Shown piece by piece: positions 1 through 8,129 of a DNA stretch of 64,000 nucleotides. Location: assembly GCF_014353015.1 (NCBI RefSeq), contig NZ_CP060704.1:1265001-1329000 (forward strand), in the 5' to 3' direction. The stretch's first letter is position 1. Every line of letters starts with the position of its first letter. The notes below the pieces were generated by a model, which saw nothing but the letters and a program-made list of their open reading frames with translations, searched no databases and was not told where the DNA came from. The translations under genes were made by a program, and so were the position numbers. The DNA comes from Chitinimonas koreensis. GTDB taxonomy: Bacteria; Pseudomonadota; Gammaproteobacteria; Burkholderiales; Chitinimonadaceae.

Positions 1-518
1 CTCGGCGCCTCGGCCGACCGGCCGGCGGCGCTGTCGGAGCTGATGGGCATCCTGCTCAACGACGGCTTGCGGCTGCCGTCCACCCGGATCGAACGGCTGC
101 ATTTCGCCGCCGCCACGCCTTACGAGACGGCGCTGGCGCGGCAGCCGGCCTTGCCGCAGCGGGTGCTGCCGGCCGAGGTGGCGCGTGCGGCTCGGGAGGC
201 GCTAAGAGCGGTGGTGGAGAGCGGGACGGCGAGCCGGCTGAACGGGGTGTTCAAGGATGCCAATGGGCAGCCGCTGGCGGTGGGCGGGAAGACGGGGACC
301 GGGGATCACCGCTACGACACTTATGGGAAGGGCGGGGTGTTGCTGTCTTCGCGGGTGGTGAGTCGGTCGGGGACGTTTGTGTTCTATATTGGGGATCGGT
401 ATTTCGGGACGTTGACGGCGCATGTGCGGGGCCGGAGGCGGCGGGGTATAGCTTTACCAGTGCGTTGACTACGCAGATTTTGAAGGTGTTGGCGCCGAGT
501 TTGCAGAGACAGCGGTGA
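1..518 (+). CDS. Penicillin-binding protein, C-terminal transpeptidase part (5' truncated by window edge, frameshifted)
   Basis: The reading frame is open from base 1 and carries the KTGTG box of the penicillin-binding transpeptidase fold, followed by the Gly-rich strand and a GTLTAHV strand typical of class A enzymes with a glycosyltransferase plus transpeptidase. Such proteins cross-link peptidoglycan at the outer face of the inner membrane. As written the frame stops at 468 with an Arg-rich tail. Adding one G to the G run at about 428-431 restores GPEAAGYSFTSALT and a natural end at 516-518. The specific PBP subclass cannot be named from this fragment. Confidence 0.75.
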   Translation, partial: RRLGRPAGGAVGADGHPAQRRLAAAVHPDRTAAFRRRHALRDGAGAAAGLAAAGAAGRGGACGSGGAKSGGGERDGEPAERGVQGCQWAAAGGGREDGDRGSPLRHLWEGRGVAVFAGGESVGDVCVLYWGSVFRDVDGACAGPEAAGYSFTSALTTQILKVLAPSLQRQR

Positions 519-687
519 AAATGCGATGACCTGCGTCGGACCAGCCTGTTACCTATCCGTAGTAGAAAGAAAGGCTCGAAGGACTTTCCATTTCTTTTTA
601 AGCGTCTAGTATCTCAAAGGCAAGGCTCAATGCTATTAACGCAGCGTGGTTACGGTGTGGATTATATGTCCAATGGGGGAGGCAATT

Positions 688-1266
688 GTGGCTAAGTCAA
701 AAAGAAAGACTGTCGAAGTTGGCGTGCGGCCTGGCTCTGCGGTGTTACATGCAGAGTTGAAAAACAATTTTGTTCATGTTTTTGTTGATGATCAAAATTT
801 GTTCTGGGGCATTCAGAACTCTGGGCAGGGTCGGGACTATAGGATTGATTTTGGTCGTTTGCTAGAGGCTGCAATGAAAGATGGTGATGGAAATCATCGA
901 TTTGTAAAGAGTGCATATATAGCCGGGGTGATCCCTGATGATGATTATTTTTGGGAGGTTGCTCGGAATCAGGGGTTTACAGTCAAGAGGGGCTATCTTA
1001 GTTCAAGTGGTGGAGTTACTCGTTCAAAACAAGATGATGCATTCTTGATAACTGAAATTGCTTGTGTGCTTTATGAGCATGAGGGACCATCTACTATTGT
1101 ACTTGTGGCTGGGGATGCTGACTACGTGCCGCCACTAATTAAGGCTAATGAAAAGAAGTGGCGTGTTGAGGTTGCATTTATTGATCGGGGATTGTCTTCG
1201 GCATTGGATCCCGTGGCACATCAGTTCAGAAGTATTAACGCTTCAAGTATCAAACATATTAAGTGA
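688..1266 (+). CDS. NYN-domain (LabA/DUF88-like) putative ribonuclease
   Basis: About 192 residues with the NYN fold of the PIN-like nuclease superfamily. A first acidic strand (VFVDDQN, about residue 30) is followed by a mid-protein KQDDAF and a third acidic motif VAGDADYVPPL. These place the Asp residues expected to bind metal for RNA cleavage. GTG at 688 is chosen because GGGGGAGG at 675-682 lies 5 nt upstream; in-frame starts at 646 and 673 lack this. The gene and the 170 nt before it are clearly AT-richer than their neighbours, with many A/T-ending codons, so recent acquisition is likely. Substrate is unknown; LabA-like proteins are often linked to RNA turnover or mobile-element conflicts. 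Confidence 0.8.
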   Translation: MAKSKRKTVEVGVRPGSAVLHAELKNNFVHVFVDDQNLFWGIQNSGQGRDYRIDFGRLLEAAMKDGDGNHRFVKSAYIAGVIPDDDYFWEVARNQGFTVKRGYLSSSGGVTRSKQDDAFLITEIACVLYEHEGPSTIVLVAGDADYVPPLIKANEKKWRVEVAFIDRGLSSALDPVAHQFRSINASSIKHIK

Positions 1267-1290
1267 ATTTGTTATATTCTGTCTGGTAGA

Positions 1291-1358
1291 TTGGGCTAAA
1301 TGAAATGAAGCCCAACGTTTACCCCATGTTCGTTGGGCTTCGCTACGCTCAGCCCAAC
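1291..1358. repeat. Two hairpins built on TTGGGCT/AGCCCAA
   Basis: TTGGGCT at 1291-1297 pairs with AGCCCAA at 1309-1315, and GTTGGGCT at 1332-1339 pairs with AGCCCAAC at 1351-1358. This is a short palindromic intergenic repeat. It separates two convergent genes and may also end their transcripts. The last codons of the 1349-1618 gene lie inside it. Confidence 0.6.
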
Positions 1359-1618
1359 CTACCAGAGTGCTCGAACGCTGTTTCGATTATTTTCTGTGCC
1401 AGTTTCAAATTCCCTCTGATGTCGTCCACCACGTAGCTCAGTGTTTCACCGCCGAGGTGATCCACGCTGCCACCATCGTATTGCTGCGATAGTAGGAGAA
1501 GCACGGCTTGCGCCCTAGCCAGCGCACACTCCAGCGCGTCGATATGCAGGCCAGGTGGCGCATCCGGCGACGGGACGAATAAAGACTCTGGTGTATAGAA
1601 AGATTGTTCGACTGTCAT
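1349..1618 (-). CDS. Small helical hypothetical protein
   Basis: 89 residues beginning MTVEQSFYTPESLF. The ATG at 1618 has an AAGGGG Shine-Dalgarno sequence upstream; a longer in-frame extension to 1798 has no such signal and crosses the opposing gene's promoter region. The C-terminal two thirds (ALECALARAQAVLLLLS, then YVVDDIRGNLKLAQKIIE) looks like two amphipathic helices, reminiscent of short DUF3077-type proteins, but I cannot assign a family with certainty. The final residues RLG and the stop codon are encoded by the palindromic repeat at 1332-1358. It is divergent from the XRE regulator gene at 1755, so the two may be functionally linked. Confidence 0.5.
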   Translation of the reverse strand: MTVEQSFYTPESLFVPSPDAPPGLHIDALECALARAQAVLLLLSQQYDGGSVDHLGGETLSYVVDDIRGNLKLAQKIIETAFEHSGRLG

Positions 1619-1754
1619 ATCGTTCTTCCCCTTCTGTATTTCGTATATACGCACATGACAAAGCCGAATCAGGCGGAGCGATCCGATGATTCTGTCAATA
1701 ATTATGGGATGTATATTCAGTGGATGCAAGTGCCTCATAACGTGACGATGCCGT

Positions 1755-2024
1755 ATGGCCGCGCCACTCAGAGGACCCAAACCCACCGACAACCCCACGA
1801 CCTTGCGTGAGGTGCTGGCCTACAACGTCCGGTCGGTGCGTGTCTCCAAGCAGTTATCCCAAGAGCAGTTGAGCTTCGTTGCAGGGCTGGACCGTTCCTT
1901 CATCAGCCAGATCGAACGCGCGATGAATAACGTGTCGATCGACAACGTCGAGAAGATCGCGGCGGCCTTGGCGGTCGAACCTTATGTCTTGCTGATCAAA
2001 CCCGATCGATCCAAGCCGGATTGA
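1755..2024 (+). CDS. XRE-family helix-turn-helix regulator
   Basis: 89 residues dominated by a lambda-repressor/Cro type DNA-binding domain, about residues 17-78. LREVLAYNVRSVRVSKQLSQ is helix 1-2, FVAGLDRSFISQIERA is the recognition region, and SIDNVEKIAAALAV is the following helix pair. There is no ligand or dimerisation domain, so it is a stand-alone repressor-like protein. The first ATG is used although no strong Shine-Dalgarno is visible; a TTG 16 codons later is possible. It sits divergently from the small gene at 1349-1618 and may control it. Confidence 0.75.
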   Translation: MAAPLRGPKPTDNPTTLREVLAYNVRSVRVSKQLSQEQLSFVAGLDRSFISQIERAMNNVSIDNVEKIAAALAVEPYVLLIKPDRSKPD

Positions 2025-2220
2025 TCGAACGGCATCTCACGCTGGACGCCGACGAAACCCACGTCTGGTCGCAGCAACGTCTCCAAGCCATCCCTACGCC
2101 CTCCATCGTTTACCTGCTCTGGTGCGTCGCCACACCGATGCAGTATTTGCCGCGTCCGCCAGGCATCGCTACGCTCAGCATCAGCGACAGAATCGATCGC
2201 ACCCAACCGAGGAGACCAGC

Positions 2221-2571
2221 ATGACGACCTACCGTGGAAGCTGCCATTGCGGCCGCATCGCCTTCGAAGTGGACGGGACGCTGGACGGCGCCATGTCCTG
2301 CAACTGCTCGATCTGCCAGCGCAAGGGCGCGCTGATGTGGTTCGTGCCGCGCGACGCGCTGCGCCTCTCCACGCCGGAGGCGGACGCCAGCACCTACACC
2401 TTCAACAAGCACGTGATCCAGCACCGCTTCTGCCCGACCTGCGGCATCCATCCCTACGGCGAAGGCGTCGATCCGAAGGGCAATCGCATGGCGGCGGTCA
2501 ATATCCGCTGCCTGGAAGACATCGACCTGGCGGCCGTGCCGGTCAGCCATTTCGATGGGCGGTCGCACTGA
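2221..2571 (+). CDS. GFA-family (CENP-V/GFA domain) zinc protein
   Basis: 116 residues. The N-terminal GSCHCGRIAFEV, the middle CNCSICQRKG and the later FCPTCGIHPYG supply the cysteines of the two zinc sites of the GFA fold. GFA proteins are named after glutathione-dependent formaldehyde-activating enzyme, but most members, including short ones like this, have no proven reaction. GAGGAG lies about 8 nt before the ATG. The roughly 195 bases upstream (2025-2220) hold no recognisable gene. A paralogue lies at 52040-52429. Confidence 0.8.
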   Translation: MTTYRGSCHCGRIAFEVDGTLDGAMSCNCSICQRKGALMWFVPRDALRLSTPEADASTYTFNKHVIQHRFCPTCGIHPYGEGVDPKGNRMAAVNIRCLEDIDLAAVPVSHFDGRSH

Positions 2572-2592
2572 GGCTATGCGGGCTCGCGGCAA

Positions 2593-2979
2593 TCAGACCA
2601 GCTGGATCGGCCCGGGGTATTGGCCGATCTGGCGATCGGCGGTCAGCAGGATGATGCCTTCGACCGTGGCCTGGGCTACCAGGATGCGGTCGAATGGGTC
2701 CTTGTGTAGTGGCGGCAGGCTTTCCACATGAACGGTATGGTCGCTGGTGATCGGCAATTCCAGGTAGCCGTTGTCGAGCAGGCCACGCCGCAGCAGGCGC
2801 GGGTCGACCTGAAAGTCGCTACGTCCAAGGCCGCGCTTGATGGCGATTTCCCACAGGCTGGCCGGACTGAACAGCAACGTATGCTCGGAATCTTCGAGTA
2901 GCACGCGGGCCGCGGCCGGCAGTCGATCGGGCTGGCCGGCCGCCCACAGCAGCAGATGGGTATCCAGCAGCAGCTTCAC
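2593..2979 (-). CDS. VapC-type PIN-domain toxin
   Basis: 128 residues of PIN domain. MKLLLDTHLLLW gives the first catalytic Asp, SLWEIAIKRGLG the Glu, KDPFDRILVAQA the third acidic site and LLTADRQI the fourth. PIN toxins of this type are magnesium-dependent ribonucleases that cleave RNA, often tRNA, when freed from their antitoxin. Its start overlaps the antitoxin stop by 4 bases, the usual translational coupling of such pairs. It is complete, and all four acidic residues are visible. Confidence 0.85.
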   Translation of the reverse strand: MKLLLDTHLLLWAAGQPDRLPAAARVLLEDSEHTLLFSPASLWEIAIKRGLGRSDFQVDPRLLRRGLLDNGYLELPITSDHTVHVESLPPLHKDPFDRILVAQATVEGIILLTADRQIGQYPGPIQLV

Positions 2980-3221
2980 GTCTCGTCCCCGAACATCCGG
3001 CCGATTTCATCTGCGCCCATCTGGTCGAAATCATCGGGTACTTCGACACGGCCGGCCAGAAATCCCAGGCGCCGTTGTTGCTGCGGTTCCGGGGTATCCA
3101 GCGCGACAACCTTGACCAATGGCTTGCCGGCCTTTGCGATGATGAACGGTTCTCCCTGCGCGGCTTGTTCCAGCAGGCGGGAAAGATGAGTCTTGGCCTC
3201 GTGGATGTTGACGGTCTGCAT
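2976..3221 (-). CDS. Phd/YefM-family antitoxin
   Basis: 81 residues. The N-terminal MQTVNIHEAKTHLSRLLEQ and EPFIIAKAGKPLVKVVAL are the DNA-binding and dimerisation half of the Phd/YefM fold. The acidic tail with GRVEVPDDF and EIGRMFGDE is the toxin-binding segment. GGAGCAAAAC precedes the ATG. It is expected to neutralise the downstream VapC-like toxin and repress the operon. Confidence 0.85.
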   Translation of the reverse strand: MQTVNIHEAKTHLSRLLEQAAQGEPFIIAKAGKPLVKVVALDTPEPQQQRRLGFLAGRVEVPDDFDQMGADEIGRMFGDET

Positions 3222-3235
3222 GTTTTGCTCCGGTG

Positions 3236-3253
3236 GACTAAGCTTGGTTAGTC
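3236..3253. promoter_or_regulatory. Palindromic operator candidate of the toxin-antitoxin operon
   Basis: GACTAA at 3236-3241 and TTAGTC at 3248-3253 form a perfect inverted repeat with a 6-nt spacer, 15 nt upstream of the antitoxin start. Position and symmetry fit autorepression by the Phd-like antitoxin. Binding is inferred. Confidence 0.5.
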
Positions 3254-3333
3254 TAGTCCGGTCCGGAATCGAGTCAAGGCGCCAGACATCTTGAGTGCTG
3301 GCCTCATCCGCGGCCGCAGGGGGAGAGGATTCA

Positions 3334-3669
3334 ATGGATATTGCAGGTCAACTTCAGTTCCAGGTTTTCAGAACGGCTTCGGCGTTGAGCTGGCTGTTCG
3401 TGTTCGGCATCGCCGTCAAGGTTGCGACAACCGTGGCGGGCCTGCTGAATCGATCCAGCCCCTTCCTTTCCACACGGCTCAAGCGTTGGAATTGGTGGGG
3501 CAGCAAGCTGTCTGCACTGCTCGTCTGTGCTTCGGCGCTGCTGCTGTGCTGGCGCGCAGGCGACGTTGCCGGCACGGCGGTATTCGGCGTCTTGCTTTTG
3601 TTGGCGCTGCAGACCGTCGTTGTGTTGGCTGCGCGTCGCGCACGAACGTTACCAAGTCGGGCGGGCTGA
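3334..3669 (+). CDS. Small hypothetical membrane protein
   Basis: 111 residues. ATG at 3334 is preceded by GGAGAGG. There are two or three hydrophobic segments: about residues 12-34 (ASALSWLFVFGIAVKVATTV), about 57-70 (LSALLVCASALLLCW) and about 76-95 (TAVFGVLLLLALQTVVVL). It ends in a short basic tail. I recognise no family. It stands alone between the toxin-antitoxin operon and a REP pair, transcribed away from the former. Confidence 0.5.
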   Translation: MDIAGQLQFQVFRTASALSWLFVFGIAVKVATTVAGLLNRSSPFLSTRLKRWNWWGSKLSALLVCASALLLCWRAGDVAGTAVFGVLLLLALQTVVVLAARRARTLPSRAG

Positions 3670-3692
3670 AGCCTGGGTTGCGACAAGTCATT

Positions 3693-3796
3693 GTAGGAGC
3701 GGCTTCAGCCGCGAATCGCGGAATGGCGCGCAAATGGTAGCGGGCGCGCCGACGCAAGTGCTGAAGACAACCATTCGCGGCTGAAGCCGCTCCTAC
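3693..3796. repeat. REP family A, inverted pair
   Basis: GTAGGAGCGGCTTCAGCCGC starts at 3693 and its reverse complement ends at 3796, with about 55 nt between the arms. Each arm is itself palindromic (GCGGCTTCAGCCGC). The same unit recurs near 11.15, 19.3, 22.1 and 29.6 kb, so this is a genome-wide REP/BIME-type element. Confidence 0.85.
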
Positions 3797-3892
3797 GGGG
3801 CTTGGTCGTACGCCACACGGCTGCGTGTTCGCTAGTCCAGCTGCCTGACCATCGTAAGAACTAGCCGCCGCGGTTCGCCGCCGGCATGAAAA

Positions 3893-3912
3893 TGGCCCGC
3901 CTAGGCGGGCCA
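3893..3912 (-). terminator. Hairpin terminator after purL
   Basis: TGGCCCGCC, TA, GGCGGGCCA forms a near-perfect stem about 40 nt beyond the purL stop. On the minus strand it is followed by TTTTC. The short T run makes it a moderate intrinsic terminator; the mirrored side could serve the opposite strand. Confidence 0.6.
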
Positions 3913-3951
3913 TTCCATTTGCAATAGAGGCTGGCGATCAAGCGATCCCGC

Positions 3952-6900
3952 TCACCCCAGCCACTTGCGCGCATTGCGGAACATCCGCATCCAGCCGCTA
4001 TCCTCGCCCCAGCTTTCCGGATGCCAGCTCATGGTGGCCGCGCGGAAGGTGCGTTCCGGGTGCGGCATCATGATGCTGAAGCGGCCGTCCGGCGTGGTCA
4101 CGCCGGCCACGCCGTCGGGCGAGCCGTTCGGGTTGAGCGGGTAGACCTCGGTCGGCTGGCCGCGGTCGTCGACGTAGCGCATGGCGGTGTGCACGGCCTT
4201 GCGGTCGGCCGCCTGGGCGAACACCGCGCGGCCTTCGCCGTGCGACACCACCACCGGCAGCTTGCTGCCCGCCATGCCGGCAAAGAACAGCGAGGGGCTG
4301 TCCGGCACTTCGGCCATCACCAGCCGGGCCTCGAACTGCTCGGAGGCGTTGCGGCGGAACTTGGGCCAGTGCTGCGCGCCGGGGATGATCTCGGCCAGGT
4401 TGGACATCATCTGGCAGCCGTTGCAGACGCCCAGCGCCAGCGTGTCGGCGCGGCCGAAGAACGCTTCGAACTCGTCGCGCGCCAGGCTGTTGAACAGGAT
4501 CGACTTGGCCCAGCCCTCGCCGGCGCCGAGCACGTCGCCGTAGCTGAAGCCGCCGCAGGCGGCGAAGGCCTGGAAATCCTTGAGCGACACGCGGCCGGAC
4601 AGGATGTCGGACATGTGCACGTCGCGCGCGGCGAAGCCGGCGCGGTCGAAGGCGGCCGCCATCTCGACGTGGCCGTTGACGCCTTGCTCGCGCAGGATGG
4701 CGATCTGCGGCCGTTCGCCGCGGGCGATGTAGGGCGCGGCGATGTCCTCGCCCGGGTCGTAGTTCAGCTCGACGTAGAGGCCGCGCTGCTTCTGGCCGAT
4801 CAGCGCGTACTCGCTGTCGGCGCTGGCCGGGTTGTCGCGCAGGCGCTGCATCTGCCAGCTGGTCTCGGACCAGGCCTTGTTGAGGTCGGTGCGGCTCTCG
4901 TTGAACACCAGCCGGTTGCGCTTCTTGATCTTGAGCCGGTCGTCGTCGTTGAGCGTGCCGATCACGTGCAGCTGGCTGCGGATGCCGGCGGCGAAGAAGG
5001 CCGCCATCACCGCGTGGGTGTCGGCGCGGCGCACCTGCAGCACGGCGCCGAGCTCTTCGTTGAACAGCACGCCCATCAGCCGGCCGTTCTCGGCGCGGGC
5101 GACCGATTCGGGATTGATCTCGCCGTATTCGCGCTCGTTGCGGCGGCGCTCGATGCACAGCTCGTCCACGTCCAGCGTCACGCCGACGCGGCCGGCGAAC
5201 ATCATCTCGGCCAGCGTGGCAAAGAGGCCGCCGTCCGAGCGGTCGTGGTAGGCCAGCAGCTTGCCGTCGGCGTTCAGCTGCTGCACCACGGCGAAGAAGG
5301 CGGCCAGCGCTTCGGGGTTCTCCAGGTCGGGCGCATGGTTGCCGACCTGCTTGTAGACCTGGGCCAGCGCCGAGCCGGACAGCCGGCACTTGCCGTTGCC
5401 GAGGTCGATCAGCAGGAGGTCGGTGTCGCCCTGGTCGGTGCGCAGCTGCGGGGTCAGCGTGCGGCGCACGTCGACCACCGGGGCGAAGCCGGAGACGATC
5501 AGCGACAGCGGGGCGACCACGGCGCGGTCCTGGCCCTCGTCCTGCCACACCGTCTTCATCGACAGGCTGTCCTTGCCGACCGGGATGCTGATGCCGAGCG
5601 CGATGCTGAGGTCGCGCACCGCCTGCACCGTGTCGTACAGGTTGGCGTCCTCGCCCGGGTGGCCGGCGGCGGCCATCCAGTTGGCCGACAGCTTGACGTC
5701 GCCGAGCTTGTCGACGCGCGCGGCGGCCAGGTTGGTGATGGCTTCGCCGACCGCCATGCGGCCCGAGGCCGGCGCCGAGATCAGCGCCAGCGGCGTGCGC
5801 TCGCCCATCGCCATCGCTTCGCCGAGGTAGGTCTCGTAGCCCATGGTGGTGACCGCGACGTCGGCCACCGGCACCTGCCAGGGACCGACCATCTGGTCGC
5901 GCGCGGTCATGCCGCCGACCGAACGGTCGCCGATGGTGATCAGGAAGCGCTTGTCGGCCACTGCCGGCAATCGCAGCACGCGGTAGGCGGCGTCATGCAG
6001 ATCCAAGGGCGAGGAGTCGAACATCGGCAGCTCGCGGGCGAGGCGGCGCACGTCGCGCGTCATCTTCGGCGGCTTGCCGAGCAGCACGTCCATCGGCATG
6101 TCGACCGGGTTGTTGCCGAAGTGGGCGTCGGCGACTTCGAGCCGCGTCTCCAGCGTGGCGGTGCCGGCCACCGAGAACGGGCAGCGCTCGCGCTCGGCGA
6201 TGGCGCGGAAGGCGTCCAGGTCGTCGGCGGCGATCGCGAGCACGTAGCGCTCCTGCGATTCGTTGCACCAGATCTGCAGCGGCGACATGCCCTTTTCTTC
6301 AATGTGGATGTCGCGCAGCTTGAACTGCGCGCCGCGGCCGGCGCCGTGCACCAGCTCGGGCAGGGCGTTCGACAGGCCGCCGGCGCCGACGTCGTGGATG
6401 CTGAGGATCGGGTTCTTGTCGCCGAGCTGCCAGCAGCGGTCGATCACTTCCTGGGCGCGCCGCTCGATCTCGGGGTTGCCGCGCTGCACCGAGTCGAAGT
6501 CGAGATCGGCGGCGTTGGCGCCGGTGTCCATCGACGAGGCGGCGCCGCCGCCCAGCCCGATCAGCATGCCGGGGCCGCCGAGCACGATGATCAGCGCGCC
6601 GGGCGGGATGTCGTGCTTGCCGATGTGGTCGGCGTCGATGTTGCCCAGGCCGCCGGCGATCATGATCGGCTTGTGGTAGCCGCGCATTTCGCCGTCGTGC
6701 TGCTCTTCGTAGGTGCGGAAGTAGCCGGTCAGGTTGGGCCGGCCGAATTCGTTGTTGAAGGCGGCGCCGCCGATCGGGCCGTCGAGCATGATCTGCAGTG
6801 CGGAGACGATGCGGCCGGGCTTGCCGTACTCGAGCCGGGTGTCGGAGTGGACTTCCCACGGCTGCTTGAAGCCGGGGATGTTGAGGTTGGACACGGTGAA

Positions 6901-7905
6901 GCCGACCAGGCCGGCCTTGGGCTTGGAGCCGCGGCCGGTGGCGCCTTCGTCGCGGATCTCGCCGCCGGAGCCGGTCGAGGCGCCGGGGAAGGGCGAGATG
7001 GCGGTCGGGTGGTTGTGGGTCTCGACCTTCATCAGGATGTGGGTCGGCCGCGCGTGGTACTGGTACTGCGCGCTGCCCGGCTGCGGGTAGAAGCGCAGGA
7101 TGGGCGCGCCCTCGATCACCGAAGCGTTGTCGTTGTAGGCGACCACGGTGCCCTGCGGGTGGGCCTTGTGGGTGTCGCGGATCATGCCGAACAGCGACTT
7201 CTCCTGCGCCTGGCCGTCGATCACGAAGTCGGCGTTGAAGATCTTGTGGCGGCAGTGCTCGGAGTTGGCCTGGGCGAACATCATCAGTTCGATGTCGTTC
7301 GGGTTGCGGCCGAGCTTGGCGAAGTTCTCGACCAGGTAGTCAATCTCGTCGGCCGACAGCGCGAGGCCCATCTCGCGGTTGGCCGCCTCGAGCGCCGGGC
7401 GGCCGCCGGCGAGGGTGTCGACGCTGGCCAGCGGCGCCGGCTCGGCGTGGCTGAACAGCGCTTCGAGGCCGTCGAAGCCGGGCCAGACCGCTTCGATCAT
7501 GCGGTCGTGGGCGGCGGCGGCGAGGCTGGCGCGCTCGGCGTCGTCGAGGTCGCGACCGGCATGGAGCGCCATGCCGCGCTCGATGCGGACGATCTTGTCG
7601 AGGCCGCACAGCTTGAGGATGTCGGTGGCCTTGGAAGACCACGGCGAGATGGTGCCGACGCGCGGGGTGACCAGCACCATGGTGCCGGCGGCGCGGGCCG
7701 GGTCGGCCGGCGTGTCGCTGGCCAGGATGCGCTCAAGCCTGGCCTGCTCGTCGGCGGTGAGGCTGCCGTCCACTTCCACGAAATGCCAGAACTCGGCATA
7801 GGGCGCGAGGCCGCCGACGCCGGCCGCCTTCAGGCCGTTGACCAGTTTTTCGAGGCGGAAGGCGGAGAGCGCGACACCGCCGCGCAGCTTGAGAAGGGTG
7901 GGCAT
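3952..7905 (-). CDS. purL: Phosphoribosylformylglycinamidine synthase
   Basis: 1317 residues, the full length of the large single-chain PurL of proteobacteria. It converts FGAR, glutamine and ATP to FGAM, the fourth step of de novo purine synthesis, in the cytoplasm. The N-terminal PurS-like and linker parts come first. Two tandem ATP-binding synthetase halves follow, with ANSEHCRHKIFNADF, KVETHNHPTAISPFPGA and SIHDVGAGGLSNALPEL. The C-terminal class I glutamine amidotransferase has the nucleophile Cys in GVCNGCQMMSNL (about residue 1160) and the His/Glu pair in MPHPERTFRA. The start MPTLLKLRGG matches the family. It is monocistronic, with a hairpin after the stop. No frameshift is seen. Confidence 0.97.
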   Translation of the reverse strand: MPTLLKLRGGVALSAFRLEKLVNGLKAAGVGGLAPYAEFWHFVEVDGSLTADEQARLERILASDTPADPARAAGTMVLVTPRVGTISPWSSKATDILKLCGLDKIVRIERGMALHAGRDLDDAERASLAAAAHDRMIEAVWPGFDGLEALFSHAEPAPLASVDTLAGGRPALEAANREMGLALSADEIDYLVENFAKLGRNPNDIELMMFAQANSEHCRHKIFNADFVIDGQAQEKSLFGMIRDTHKAHPQGTVVAYNDNASVIEGAPILRFYPQPGSAQYQYHARPTHILMKVETHNHPTAISPFPGASTGSGGEIRDEGATGRGSKPKAGLVGFTVSNLNIPGFKQPWEVHSDTRLEYGKPGRIVSALQIMLDGPIGGAAFNNEFGRPNLTGYFRTYEEQHDGEMRGYHKPIMIAGGLGNIDADHIGKHDIPPGALIIVLGGPGMLIGLGGGAASSMDTGANAADLDFDSVQRGNPEIERRAQEVIDRCWQLGDKNPILSIHDVGAGGLSNALPELVHGAGRGAQFKLRDIHIEEKGMSPLQIWCNESQERYVLAIAADDLDAFRAIAERERCPFSVAGTATLETRLEVADAHFGNNPVDMPMDVLLGKPPKMTRDVRRLARELPMFDSSPLDLHDAAYRVLRLPAVADKRFLITIGDRSVGGMTARDQMVGPWQVPVADVAVTTMGYETYLGEAMAMGERTPLALISAPASGRMAVGEAITNLAAARVDKLGDVKLSANWMAAAGHPGEDANLYDTVQAVRDLSIALGISIPVGKDSLSMKTVWQDEGQDRAVVAPLSLIVSGFAPVVDVRRTLTPQLRTDQGDTDLLLIDLGNGKCRLSGSALAQVYKQVGNHAPDLENPEALAAFFAVVQQLNADGKLLAYHDRSDGGLFATLAEMMFAGRVGVTLDVDELCIERRRNEREYGEINPESVARAENGRLMGVLFNEELGAVLQVRRADTHAVMAAFFAAGIRSQLHVIGTLNDDDRLKIKKRNRLVFNESRTDLNKAWSETSWQMQRLRDNPASADSEYALIGQKQRGLYVELNYDPGEDIAAPYIARGERPQIAILREQGVNGHVEMAAAFDRAGFAARDVHMSDILSGRVSLKDFQAFAACGGFSYGDVLGAGEGWAKSILFNSLARDEFEAFFGRADTLALGVCNGCQMMSNLAEIIPGAQHWPKFRRNASEQFEARLVMAEVPDSPSLFFAGMAGSKLPVVVSHGEGRAVFAQAADRKAVHTAMRYVDDRGQPTEVYPLNPNGSPDGVAGVTTPDGRFSIMMPHPERTFRAATMSWHPESWGEDSGWMRMFRNARKWLG

Positions 7906-7956
7906 GGGAGCTTGGGCTTCGAGCGGGTGAAGAGGGCCGAGATTTTACCGGAAAAG

Positions 7957-8028
7957 GGCTGGCCCATGGAGCGCAGCTCGGGCTGGCCCATGGAGCGGAG
8001 CGCGGGCTGGCCCATGGAGCGCAGCTCG
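7957..8028. repeat. Three tandem copies of a 24-bp unit
   Basis: Units at 7957-7980, 7981-8004 and 8005-8028 all start GGCTGGCCCATGGAGCG; the first and third are identical and the second differs at a few bases. A fourth partial copy starts GGC. It lies in the upstream region of purL. No function is evident. Confidence 0.85.
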
Positions 8029-8129
8029 GGCCGGGGATGGCAGAGCGGCCCGGTAGATGAGGCGTAGTTCGGGCTGAACCATCGATCGGCAAACGCTCGC
8101 CCGGCTTCCGCGTGCCGCGCCGACCCCGC

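Noticed and set aside
4021..8067. A 1348-codon open frame opposite purL
   Set aside because: Compositional shadow of a G+C-rich gene: Val/Ala/Arg/Gly-rich with no motifs. The minus-strand purL has all catalytic motifs.
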